A stretch of DNA of 64,000 nt. It comes from Lentzea terrae (lineage in GTDB: Bacteria; Actinomycetota; Actinomycetes; Mycobacteriales; Pseudonocardiaceae). Every line of letters starts with the position of its first letter. Position 1 is the stretch's first letter. The translations under genes and the position numbers were made by a program. A model generated the notes under the pieces. That model ran no database searches. It was not told where the DNA came from and was given only the letters and a program-made list of their open reading frames with translations. Shown here one piece after another: positions 8,002 through 16,020 of this stretch. The stretch covers positions 199,961-263,960 of the forward strand of contig NZ_QFWW01000029.1 of assembly GCF_003265345.1 (NCBI RefSeq), given 5' to 3'.

Positions 8002-9369
8002 GTGGCGAAACGACTGTTCTTGCTGACGTTGACGCTGATCATCGGCTGCGTGTTCGTGGTGCGGCTCGGCACGGGCGACGAGGCGGCGAGCGGCGGGAAG
8101 ACGCTGGTCCGCAACGCCTCCATGGTGCTCACGATGGACCCGGCCCTGGGCACGCTGGAAGACGCCGACGTGCTGATAGACGGCGACCGCGTCGCGGCGG
8201 TCGGCAAAGGTTTGCCCGCTTCGGGAGCCAGGGTGATCGACGGCAAGGGCAAGATCGTCATGCCCGGATTCGTCGACCTGCACACGCACCTTTGGCAGTC
8301 GTTGATCCGCGGCTGCGCGACGGACAAGGAGCTCAACGGCTGGCTCGGCGGCTGTGTCCTGCCGTTGCAGGGTTCGCCGGTGAGCGGCGCCGACGCCTAC
8401 GCGGGCGCGCGTCTGTCCACACTGGACGCCATTGCCACCGGCGTGACCACGGTGACCGACTGGTCCCACGCCTTCAACCCGGACTTCGCCCGCGGCAACC
8501 TGAAAGCACTGACGGACTCGAAGCAGCGGTTCGTCTTCGCCTTCATGGCGGGCACCGCCGAGTGGATCGCGCCGGAGGTTCGCCGGGTGAAGAAGGACGT
8601 GATCGACCGCAACCCGTTGGCGCACCTGCAGATCGGCACGCACCCGGCCGGCTGGAACGTGGCGGGCGTCGAGGCGTCGGAGCGGCTCGCGAAAGAGCTG
8701 GACGTGCCGTTGAACGTGCACTTGCTGGAGTCCAAGGCGGATCCGGCGACGGACCAGATGGGCGTGCTGCGGCGGGCGGGTGCCTTGCGTCCGGGGTTGC
8801 TGGCGAACCACGTGGTCCACGCGACGGACGCGGAACTGGACGAGCTGGCGGCGCACGACGTCCGCATCGCCCACAACCCGCTGTCCAACATGCGCCTGGC
8901 TTCCGGCGTCGCGAAGGTGCCGGACATGAAGGCGCGCAACATCAAGGTGGGCATCGGTCTGGACGGCGGCACGAACGACACGTCCGACATGTTCAACGAC
9001 ATGCGGGCGGCGGTGGGCCTGCAGCGCGCGCAGTCCGCGGACCCGTCCCGCTACCCCACGCCCGCCGATGTGCTGCGGATGGCAACGCTGGGCGGGGCGG
9101 AAGCGTTGGGGCTGGAGCACGAGATCGGGTCGCTGACGCCGGGGAAGAAGGCGGACCTGCAGGTGATCAACGCGCAGGCACTCAACTTCGCGCCGAAGGT
9201 GGACTGGGCCGCGCAGCTGGTGTTCAACACGCAGCCGGTGAACGTGCAGTGGGTGTTCGTGAACGGTGTGGCACTGAAGAAGGACGGCAAGGTCGTCGGC
9301 GACACCGAGCGCGTGATCGCGGACGCGCAGGCGGCAGCGGACCGCGTGCGGAAGTACCTGGGCCGCTAG
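8002..9369 (+). CDS. Amidohydrolase with lipoprotein-type signal (exported)
   Basis: A 455-residue amidohydrolase-superfamily enzyme. From GTG 8002 the N-terminus is MAKRLFLLTLTLIIGC: positive residues, a short hydrophobic stretch and a lipobox-like IIGC. A lipid-anchored extracytoplasmic enzyme is therefore likely. The metal-binding motif is DLHTHLWQSL; later histidines lie in NVHLLESK and LANHVVHATD, and GSLTPGKKADLQVI closes the fold. Overall it resembles the cytosolic enzyme at 4654-5862, so the locus holds an exported and an internal relative. No clear ribosome binding site precedes GTG 8002, so the start is moderately certain. Its stop overlaps the end of the convergent SDR gene. Confidence 0.75.
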   Translation: MAKRLFLLTLTLIIGCVFVVRLGTGDEAASGGKTLVRNASMVLTMDPALGTLEDADVLIDGDRVAAVGKGLPASGARVIDGKGKIVMPGFVDLHTHLWQSLIRGCATDKELNGWLGGCVLPLQGSPVSGADAYAGARLSTLDAIATGVTTVTDWSHAFNPDFARGNLKALTDSKQRFVFAFMAGTAEWIAPEVRRVKKDVIDRNPLAHLQIGTHPAGWNVAGVEASERLAKELDVPLNVHLLESKADPATDQMGVLRRAGALRPGLLANHVVHATDAELDELAAHDVRIAHNPLSNMRLASGVAKVPDMKARNIKVGIGLDGGTNDTSDMFNDMRAAVGLQRAQSADPSRYPTPADVLRMATLGGAEALGLEHEIGSLTPGKKADLQVINAQALNFAPKVDWAAQLVFNTQPVNVQWVFVNGVALKKDGKVVGDTERVIADAQAAADRVRKYLGR

Positions 9370-10148
9370 CGGATCCGGGCGATCTTGTGGTCGAAGTAGC
9401 GGTTCAGCACCGGCGCCAGCACCCCGCCGAACCGGGCGAGCACCTTCGTGCTCAGGTCGGGACAGATGAGGAACCGTCGCTTCTCGATCCCCGCCACGAT
9501 CGCCCGCGCCACCACCGCGGCGGGCAACGGCTTGACCGTCCCGCTGATCGCGCGCGTCTCGGCCGGCTTCCACCTGTTCTCCTCGGCCAGCTGCGGTGTG
9601 TCCACATCCGGCGGGAACACCACGCCCACATGGATTCGGTGCGGCCGCAGCTCCGCCCGCAACGTCTCCATCAGCCCCCGCACCGCGAACTTCGCCGGCC
9701 CGTACGCGCTGTAGCCGTAGACCCCCAGCAGCCCCGCCGCCGACGACACCGCCACCACGCTGCCTGCGCCGCGCGCGACCATCGACGGCACGACCGCCCG
9801 GACCACGTGCACCGTGCCGAAGTAGTCGACCTCGATCATCTCCCGGAACACCTCGTCGGGCAGCTCCAGGAACCGGCCGGGCCGGGCCAGCCCCGCGCAG
9901 TGGACCAGCACGTCGCACGGTCCCAGCTCGCCGAGCACGGCTGCGACCGCCGCCGCGTCCGCCACGTCCAGAACGCGGAAGTCGACCTGCGCCCCGGCGG
10001 CCCGGAGCTCCTCCGCCGCTGCCGTCAACCGGTCCGCGCCGCGAGCCAGCAACGACAGGCGCGCCTCACGCGCCGCCAGCAGACCCGCGGTCGCCAGCCC
10101 GATGCCGCTGGAGCCGCCGGTCACGACGACGTGCTTGCCGGTGAACAT
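9366..10148 (-). CDS. SDR oxidoreductase resembling 3-ketodihydrosphingosine reductase
   Basis: A 260-residue short-chain dehydrogenase. It has the cofactor motif TGGSSGIG, the segment CAGLARPG in the NAG position, and the catalytic set Ser in VAVSSAAG and Tyr/Lys in YGPAK. The substrate-side segment FPPDVDTPQLAEENRWKP followed by ETRAISG closely matches the signature around the same place in eukaryotic 3-ketodihydrosphingosine reductases, so a long-chain 3-keto substrate is a fair guess. The ATG at 10148 gives a normal family length; longer starts are unlikely. It is convergent with the lipoprotein amidohydrolase, the two stop codons overlapping. Confidence 0.8.
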   Translation of the reverse strand: MFTGKHVVVTGGSSGIGLATAGLLAAREARLSLLARGADRLTAAAEELRAAGAQVDFRVLDVADAAAVAAVLGELGPCDVLVHCAGLARPGRFLELPDEVFREMIEVDYFGTVHVVRAVVPSMVARGAGSVVAVSSAAGLLGVYGYSAYGPAKFAVRGLMETLRAELRPHRIHVGVVFPPDVDTPQLAEENRWKPAETRAISGTVKPLPAAVVARAIVAGIEKRRFLICPDLSTKVLARFGGVLAPVLNRYFDHKIARIR

Positions 10149-10246
10149 CAGACCAGCGTGAACCACCTTCGTCTGGGAATCCAGACCTGCGGCCGTTGTT
10201 GCATTTGCGAGCGATGTGACGATGTTCCGGGCAAAGGGAGGCGTGC

Positions 10247-10663
10247 GTGGCGATGTCGATCGGGTCGAGGACCGGCCGGTTCCTGGCGGGGATCGTGCTG
10301 TTGGGGGCGGTCGGGGGTCTGGCACTGGTGATCAGCTCGGCGACCGAGCAGAGATCCTGGGCCGGCACCGAGGGAGTCGTGCAGGAACGGCTGAAGTCGG
10401 GCAAGAGCGTCTCGGTGAAGGTCGAGTTCCCGGCCCCGGACGGGACGAAGCACACCGAGGTCCTCTCGGAGAACGGGCCTGCCCGCCACCCCGGCGACCG
10501 CGTGACCGTCCGCTACGACGTGGAGAACGGCAAGGTCGTCGAGGCCGCCCTGGCCGACAACGACCAGGCGCACTGGGTGGCGGGCGTCATTCTGGGCGTC
10601 GTGCTCCTCGGCGCTCTCTTCGCGAACCTCGTCGCGTGGCTGTCCCGGCCGGTGAAGGACTGA
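10247..10663 (+). CDS. DUF3592-type membrane protein
   Basis: A 138-residue protein with two membrane helices (about residues 12-30 and 108-130). The extracytoplasmic domain between them carries the pattern VKVEFPAPDGTKHTEVL, then HPGDRVTVRYD, typical of DUF3592 proteins. Function is unknown for the family. GTG 10247 is preceded by GGGAGG at good spacing; ATG 10253 is an alternative start. The stop directly abuts the end of the convergent depolymerase gene, leaving no room for a separate terminator. Confidence 0.75.
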   Translation: MAMSIGSRTGRFLAGIVLLGAVGGLALVISSATEQRSWAGTEGVVQERLKSGKSVSVKVEFPAPDGTKHTEVLSENGPARHPGDRVTVRYDVENGKVVEAALADNDQAHWVAGVILGVVLLGALFANLVAWLSRPVKD

Positions 10664-11878
10664 TCAGCACTTCACCCAGTGGTTCGGTGCGGTCTGGCGG
10701 ATGCTGCTGGTGGTGAACGTGTTCCACAGGCCGAGCGGTTGGTTGGACCCCAACGCGTAGGTCTGTCCCAACGTGGCGTAAGCGCGGCCGGCGGTTGTGT
10801 GCGCGTAGTTGCTTGCGGTGACGCATTCAGAGACCGGCGGAGTGGTGGTGGTCGGCGGTGCGCCTTCGCTCATCGCCATGACCATGTTCACCACTGCGGC
10901 CATCTGCGGGCCAGTCTTGAGCGCGTACTGGGCGGACTGGTAACCCCACCAGTCCCAGCAGCCGCGCGGGTTCCCGGTCATCGTGGTGGCCTGCGGGTAG
11001 AGCACGATCATGTTGTTGGTGTCGGCGTACTCGTTGAGATAACCCTTGTCCATCAACGCGTTCCCGACCAGACCGTAGTACTGGTAGCAGCCGTGCAACG
11101 TCACCAGGAGCTTGCACGGCCCGGTCTCGCAAGCCTTTGGCACGTAAGCGAAACCCTCCCGCCCCATGCTGACCGCCGTCGCGTTGCCGCCGGGCACGTA
11201 CCCGCTCTGGTCGAACTGCACGAGCTTGCCGGTCACCGTGGTGGCGGCCGCGTTCACCGACCCGAACAGGTGCCCCAGCATCTCCCGCACCGGATCGGCG
11301 GTCCCGCACCTGTTGACGTACGGCGAAGACGTTGAGCCACAACTGTTCGGGCCGATCGGGCTGACCCACGCATGCCCGGCCGCAGAAGCGTTGTCGTAGG
11401 CGACCCGCGCACCGAAGTCGCGGTAGTAGGTGGCGAGGTCGTCGTTCACCGCCCGGTCGACCGTCTGGTCGGCGGTGCCGTGGAACAGCCACACCGGATC
11501 ACCGGACAGGTTCTGCGGCGGGTCGACGGTGCCCGCCGCGGCCCGGTTCCTGGTCAGCTGCTCCAGCTCGGCCGGCGTCTTGCGCGCCTGGAAGGTGTCC
11601 ATGCACGCGAACTGGGCGGTGTTGACGCTGTTCTGGGCGCAGTCGTACGCACCGGCGGAGAAGATGCCCGCGCCCTGGAACAGCCCCGAGTACGCGACGT
11701 GGAGCTGGTTGGCCAGATACCCGCCGGACGACAACCCGCTGACGTAGGTGCCGGTGATGTCGTATCTGCCGAGCGCGCCGGGCTGCGGTGCCGGCACCGC
11801 GGCCGTGGAGATCGAGAGGGAAGCCGCGGCCAGACCGGTGGCAATCCCAAGTCCCAGCAACACTTTCCGCATTCGCAT
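10664..11878 (-). CDS. Secreted PHB-depolymerase-like esterase (type 2 catalytic domain)
   Basis: A 404-residue protein with a Sec signal peptide: MRMRK, a hydrophobic core, and likely cleavage after residues 25-30. The lipase box is GLSSGG near the N-terminus of the mature enzyme, as in extracellular type 2 short-chain-length polyhydroxyalkanoate depolymerases. Other family marks are WLFHGTADQTV, LLVTLHGCYQYY and the Trp-rich GCWDWWGY; paired cysteines suggest disulfides. A Thr/Pro linker (TTTTPP) leads to a C-terminal 60-residue domain that may bind substrate. GGAGG lies 7 bases before ATG 11878. It probably hydrolyses extracellular polyester or a related ester. Confidence 0.85.
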   Translation of the reverse strand: MRMRKVLLGLGIATGLAAASLSISTAAVPAPQPGALGRYDITGTYVSGLSSGGYLANQLHVAYSGLFQGAGIFSAGAYDCAQNSVNTAQFACMDTFQARKTPAELEQLTRNRAAAGTVDPPQNLSGDPVWLFHGTADQTVDRAVNDDLATYYRDFGARVAYDNASAAGHAWVSPIGPNSCGSTSSPYVNRCGTADPVREMLGHLFGSVNAAATTVTGKLVQFDQSGYVPGGNATAVSMGREGFAYVPKACETGPCKLLVTLHGCYQYYGLVGNALMDKGYLNEYADTNNMIVLYPQATTMTGNPRGCWDWWGYQSAQYALKTGPQMAAVVNMVMAMSEGAPPTTTTPPVSECVTASNYAHTTAGRAYATLGQTYALGSNQPLGLWNTFTTSSIRQTAPNHWVKC

Positions 11879-11998
11879 GTGCTCGCCTCCGTCGTCGCAG
11901 GCAGGACGATGCCGATGCTAGGAGCCGGTAAAAGGACTGCACCACGTGTGCGACCCACACCTCTGGCTGCCGCCGGCCGTGGCCGAACGCCATTGCGG

Positions 11999-12874
11999 TC
12001 AACCGGAAAAGCCCGGCGGGATGATCATCTTGCGGCCCGCCGTCGCACCACCGTCCACCACGACGGAGGCACCGTTGAGGTAGCTGAACCCGTCGCCGGC
12101 GAGCCCGACCACCGCGTTCGCGATCTCCTCCGGCTCGGCCATCCGCTCGGCGCCGTCGATGTTGAGCGGCCCGTACGCGGCCTTGAACTTCGCCCAGGCG
12201 TCGTCCGGAAAGCCCGGCGGCCGGACGAACGGCGTGTCGGTGGTGCCGGGCAGGATCGCGTTGACCCGGATGCCCTTGTTCCCGTACTCGATCGCCGCCG
12301 CCTTCACGATGCCCTGAACGGCGCGCTTGCTGGCGGTGTACACGGCACCGCTCGGCCGCGCCTGCTCGGCCGCCGAGGACGAGGTGCAGATGATGACGCC
12401 GCGCCCGGCCTTGAGCATGTGCGGGATCTCGTACTTGAGAGCCAGGAACACCCCGCGCGCGTTGGTGTCCATGACGTCGTCCCACTGTTCGAGGGTGAGT
12501 TCGTGCGGCCGGGCCGAGCCCCCGACACCCGCGTTGTTGAAGGCGATGTCGAGGCACCCGTAACGGGCCGCGACGGCGTCGACGAACGCCTTGACCTCGT
12601 CCGGTTTGCGCACGTCGGCCCGGATGTAGCGAGCTTCACCACCGGCCGCGCGGATCTCGTGCTCGACCTGCCGGCCGAGCTGTTCGCGCCGGCCGCAGAA
12701 GCCGACCTTGGCGCCCTGCGCGGCGAACGCCTTCGCCGCGGCTTTGCCGATCCCGGACGTGCCACCGGTGATGAGGACGACCTTGCCGCGGGACTGGGCC
12801 TGCGCGGGAACCGCGGCGGCGAGTCCGGCGGCCGCACCCGCGGCGAGAACTGTGCGACGACTGACGTTGTTCAT
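11999..12874 (-). CDS. SDR oxidoreductase with twin-arginine signal peptide
   Basis: A 291-residue protein. The N-terminus MNNVSRRTVLAAGAAAGLAAA followed by VPAQAQS is a Tat-type signal with SRRTVLA and an AxA cleavage site. The mature part is a complete classical SDR: TGGTSGIG, NNAGVGG, Ser in CTSSSAA and YTASK. Residues after the active site (VNAILPGTTDTPF) and a C-terminal NGASVVVDGGAT are typical. Tat export would carry the folded enzyme with bound NAD(P) across the membrane, which is unusual for an SDR. ATG 12874 is chosen because it places the RR pair near the N-terminus. It is divergent from the LuxR regulator at 13104. Confidence 0.75.
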   Translation of the reverse strand: MNNVSRRTVLAAGAAAGLAAAVPAQAQSRGKVVLITGGTSGIGKAAAKAFAAQGAKVGFCGRREQLGRQVEHEIRAAGGEARYIRADVRKPDEVKAFVDAVAARYGCLDIAFNNAGVGGSARPHELTLEQWDDVMDTNARGVFLALKYEIPHMLKAGRGVIICTSSSAAEQARPSGAVYTASKRAVQGIVKAAAIEYGNKGIRVNAILPGTTDTPFVRPPGFPDDAWAKFKAAYGPLNIDGAERMAEPEEIANAVVGLAGDGFSYLNGASVVVDGGATAGRKMIIPPGFSG

Positions 12875-12910
12875 GGCTTTGATCGTCGGCGGCTCGGCGC
12901 GGCCCGGCAT

Positions 12911-12932
12911 CAGTCAAAGTGACTGGTCCAGT
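12911..12932. promoter_or_regulatory. Overlapping palindromes upstream of the Tat-SDR gene
   Basis: CAGTCA-AAG-TGACTG (12911-12925) overlaps ACTGG-T-CCAGT (12922-12932). Both are perfect dyads located 37 bases and more upstream of the SDR start, where an operator would lie. The binding protein is unknown; the divergent LuxR regulator is one candidate. Confidence 0.35.
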
Positions 12933-12988
12933 GGCGCGGCTCGGCACGTTGCCGAGCGAATTCGCGGTCAGACGGGTGCGTCGTGGTG

Positions 12989-13033
12989 CCGCCCCCGCGT
13001 CCTCGTACTGGATGTACGGGGGCGCGGGGGCGG
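12989..13033. repeat. 20-bp stem, 5-base loop hairpin between divergent genes
   Basis: Bases 12989-13008 pair with 13014-13033 over 20 positions, with two G-U wobbles and loop TGGAT. Outside it, GAATTCGCG (12958-12966) is complementary to CGCGAATTC (13056-13064). It lies 70 bases before the LuxR start. It could be an attenuator in the leader or a structured operator; no T-run follows on either strand. Confidence 0.6.
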
Positions 13034-13103
13034 TGCCGCGAGGCGCCCTGCTGAGCGCGAATTCACCGCCAACGTGCTGAGTCGCGCCACTAGCTTTGAA
13101 GGT

Positions 13104-15539
13104 GTGATCTACGGGCGGGACGACGAGTTGGAGGCGCTGGACGCGTTGCTGGCAGCGGCACGCGAAGGACGCGGTGGCACGCTCGTGCTGCGCGGTGAAC
13201 CGGGCATCGGCAAGACCACGCTGCTGCAGTGGGCTGCGAAACGCGCGCCGGAGCTGACCGTGGTGTCCGCGACGGGTGTGGCAGCCGAGTCGGAGCTCCT
13301 GTTCGCCGGCCTCCAGCAACTGCTGACCCCGCTGGACTGCTCGGCGTTGCCCGAGCCGCTCGGCTGTTCCACCGCTCAGTGCACGGATCTCGTGCTGTAC
13401 ACGGCAGTGCTGCGGTTGCTGCGGTCTTCCGGACCGCTGCTGGTGCTGGTCGACGACCTGCAGTGGTGGGACCGCGCGTCGGCGGCCGCGATCGCGTTCT
13501 GCGCGCGGCGGGTCGCGGATGTGCCCGTCGCGGTCGTACTGGCCACCGACGGTCCTGCTCTCGACCTGCCGGAACTGGCGCTTTCCGGGCTGTCACAGGC
13601 ATCCGCCGAACCGTTGTTCGACGCTCTCGGCGTGCCGGCGGTGCGGCGCCCCGCCCTGCTCACCGCGACCGGCGGGAACCCACTCGCGCTCATCGAGTGC
13701 GCGGACCGGTTTCCGGACGTCGTGTCGCTGCCCGACCGGTTGCGGGCCGCGTTCACCGCCCGCGTACCGGTGGCAGCCTTGCCCTTCCTCGAAATCGTCG
13801 CGGCCGACGGCACTTCCCGGTCCGACGTGCACGCGGGCGCGGCCCTGCGCCTGGGTGTCGAGCCGCAGCCGGCAGCCATCGATCACCCGCTGGTGGCGTC
13901 GGCGATCTACCAGGGCATCCGCGATCCACGCGCCGTGCACCGCGCCATCGCCGACGAGCTGAGCGCCAGGGGTGATGCACACCGGGCGTTGTGGCACCGC
14001 GCGCTGGCCGCGTCCGGACCCGACGAGGACCTCGCAGCCGCCCTGGAAGCCGCGGCTGCCAACGCTTCCAGGTGCGGTGGCCTGGCGACGGCGGCTGATC
14101 TGCTCCGGCGCGCGGCGGCGCTGTCGGAGCCGTCCACCCGCGACCGCAGGCTGGCGGCCGCGGGTTACTCGGCGTGGAAGTCCGGCCAGCCGGCGCTGGC
14201 CCGCTCGGTGACTGCGGCGGTTGCCGACCTCGGGGCGCTGGACCGCCTGCGGGGCTTGATCGCGCTGAGCGACGACGACCAGCGCTCAGCCCACGACCAC
14301 CTGCTGCGCGCAGCCCGGTGCGGTCCACCGGAAGAAGCCGTCGGCCTGCTCTTCATGGCGGTCGCCGCCGCCCTGCACGCCGACATCAGCACGTCGCCCG
14401 CACTCGCCCAGCTGTCCGAGGTGGGCCAGGACCTGGGTTTCGCCGCCTTCACCGACCACCTCGCCCGGCTGCACGACGGCATGACCGACGCCGATCCGTG
14501 GCGCTTGCATGCCACCGCCCCGCCCGCACTGCAACGCAGTGACGTCCACCAATGGCTGTGGCCCCTGGTGATCGCCCGCTACAGCGGCAGTCCGCGAGCC
14601 GCGCTGCAGTTCGGCCTCGAAGCCAGGACCTCCTTCTCCACCAACGGAATGCAGGCCGTCCTCGCCTTTCCCGACCTGTGGCTGGCCGAGCTGGAACACG
14701 AGCTGGGCCAGTGGACCTCGGCGTTCTCCCGTGCAGCGGAAGGACTTCGTTCGGCACGCGAAACCGGCCAACGTGCCCGCGCGGCCGACTTCCACGCCGT
14801 GCTGGCACTGACCGCACCGACCGAGGAACTCTGCCGCGAGCACGCCACCGCGGCGCTGGCGCTGGCCATCCCCCTGCACAACCGGCTGGCCGCGGCCAAG
14901 GCGACCTGGGCGCTCGGCCAGCTCGCACTGGCCACCGGGGACAACACGACCGCGCTCGCACACCTGGCCTCCATCGCCGAACCGGCCTCCCCCACCGGCC
15001 ACACCCTGGTCAGCCGGTGGTCGGCCGCCGATCTGGTCGAGGCCCACGTCCGCACCGGCACTCCTGCCGGCCACGTGACGCTGCCGCCCGCCACCACACC
15101 GCTCATGCGCAGCAGGCACCACCGAGCCAGAGCCCTCCTCACCGGCACACCCGACCACTTCACCGCGGCGGGCTCCGCGGCGTTCCCCGACCACCCCCAC
15201 GAGCAAGCCAGAGCCGCCCTGCTGCACGGCGAATGGCTGCGCCGCAACAAACACCAGGCCCACCCGCAGCTGAAGCTGGCCCACGACCTCTTCACGCACC
15301 TGGGCGCCACCCACTGGACCCGCGCCGCGGCACTCCAGCTCCGCCCGGCCACCGGCAGCACGTCCGAGCTCACGCCGCAGGAGCTCAGCGTCGCGCGACT
15401 CGCGGCACGGGGCCTGACCAACAAGGAGATCGGGGCACGCCTGTTCCTCAGCCCCAGAACCGTCGGCCACCACCTGTACAAGATCTTCCCCAAGCTGGGT
15501 GTGGCCACCAGGTCGCAGCTGCGCGAGCTCGACCTGTGA
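13104..15539 (+). CDS. Large ATP-binding LuxR-family (LAL) transcriptional regulator
   Basis: An 811-residue regulator. The N-terminal AAA-type ATPase has Walker A GEPGIGKTT (about residue 32) and Walker B LLVLVDDLQWWD. A long helical TPR-like middle region follows. The C-terminal LuxR helix-turn-helix contains LTPQELSVARLAARGLTNKE, then IGARLFLSPRTVGHHL. GTG 13104 begins directly at IYGRDDELEALDALL, the standard start of this family. LAL proteins are usually pathway activators. The next genes (SnoaL-like and NmrA-like) lie 49 bases on in the same direction and may be its targets or operon partners. Confidence 0.85.
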   Translation: MIYGRDDELEALDALLAAAREGRGGTLVLRGEPGIGKTTLLQWAAKRAPELTVVSATGVAAESELLFAGLQQLLTPLDCSALPEPLGCSTAQCTDLVLYTAVLRLLRSSGPLLVLVDDLQWWDRASAAAIAFCARRVADVPVAVVLATDGPALDLPELALSGLSQASAEPLFDALGVPAVRRPALLTATGGNPLALIECADRFPDVVSLPDRLRAAFTARVPVAALPFLEIVAADGTSRSDVHAGAALRLGVEPQPAAIDHPLVASAIYQGIRDPRAVHRAIADELSARGDAHRALWHRALAASGPDEDLAAALEAAAANASRCGGLATAADLLRRAAALSEPSTRDRRLAAAGYSAWKSGQPALARSVTAAVADLGALDRLRGLIALSDDDQRSAHDHLLRAARCGPPEEAVGLLFMAVAAALHADISTSPALAQLSEVGQDLGFAAFTDHLARLHDGMTDADPWRLHATAPPALQRSDVHQWLWPLVIARYSGSPRAALQFGLEARTSFSTNGMQAVLAFPDLWLAELEHELGQWTSAFSRAAEGLRSARETGQRARAADFHAVLALTAPTEELCREHATAALALAIPLHNRLAAAKATWALGQLALATGDNTTALAHLASIAEPASPTGHTLVSRWSAADLVEAHVRTGTPAGHVTLPPATTPLMRSRHHRARALLTGTPDHFTAAGSAAFPDHPHEQARAALLHGEWLRRNKHQAHPQLKLAHDLFTHLGATHWTRAAALQLRPATGSTSELTPQELSVARLAARGLTNKEIGARLFLSPRTVGHHLYKIFPKLGVATRSQLRELDL

Positions 15540-15588
15540 CGCCGGTCATGGACCGTCACATCCGACCGGCCCGCCGCGTCTTGTGCGC

Positions 15589-16020
15589 ATGACGAATCCG
15601 GTGAAGACCAACGAGGAGCCGTTCAGCCGCCTCCACGACGCCGTCAACAGCGGCGACCTGGAGCTCATCTGCAAGGTGATCGACGAGGTCGTCCATCCGG
15701 ACGTGGTGTTCCACGCGCCGGTGCCGAGCGGCCTGACGGGCGTGGAAGCGCTCAGACAGGTGTGGGTGACGCTGCTCCGCGCGTTCCCCGACATCCACGT
15801 CGCCATCGAGGACGTGATCGCCGAGGGCGACAAGGTCGTCTACCGCAACACGGTCACCGGCACCCACCAGGGCGAGTACCGGAGTCTGCCGCCGACCGGC
15901 CGGTCCGTCCGGTACGACGAGATCTTCATCCTCCGCTTCGCCGACGGCCTGATCGCCGAGATCTGGGGCGTGGTCGACGTGTTCGGACAGCTGCGTCAAC
16001 TGGGGGTGCTTGAGTCATGA
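15589..16020 (+). CDS. SnoaL-like (NTF2-fold) ester cyclase family protein
   Basis: A 143-residue single-domain protein. The pattern runs EVVHPDVVFHAP, then a loop, then FPDIHVAIEDVIAEGDKVVYR, then GTHQGEY...PPTGRSVRYDEIFILRFADGLI, characteristic of SnoaL-like proteins. Members act as polyketide cyclases, hydrolases or binding proteins. There is no polyketide synthase next to it, so the role here is open. ATG 15589 is used, with GTG 15583 also possible. Its stop overlaps the next start in ATGA, so it is probably co-translated with the NmrA-like gene. Confidence 0.75.
   Translation: MTNPVKTNEEPFSRLHDAVNSGDLELICKVIDEVVHPDVVFHAPVPSGLTGVEALRQVWVTLLRAFPDIHVAIEDVIAEGDKVVYRNTVTGTHQGEYRSLPPTGRSVRYDEIFILRFADGLIAEIWGVVDVFGQLRQLGVLES

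Noticed and set aside
7908..9918. Long minus-strand extension upstream of the small helical protein gene
   Set aside because: It lies over the exported amidohydrolase; only the last 166 codons look like a real protein.
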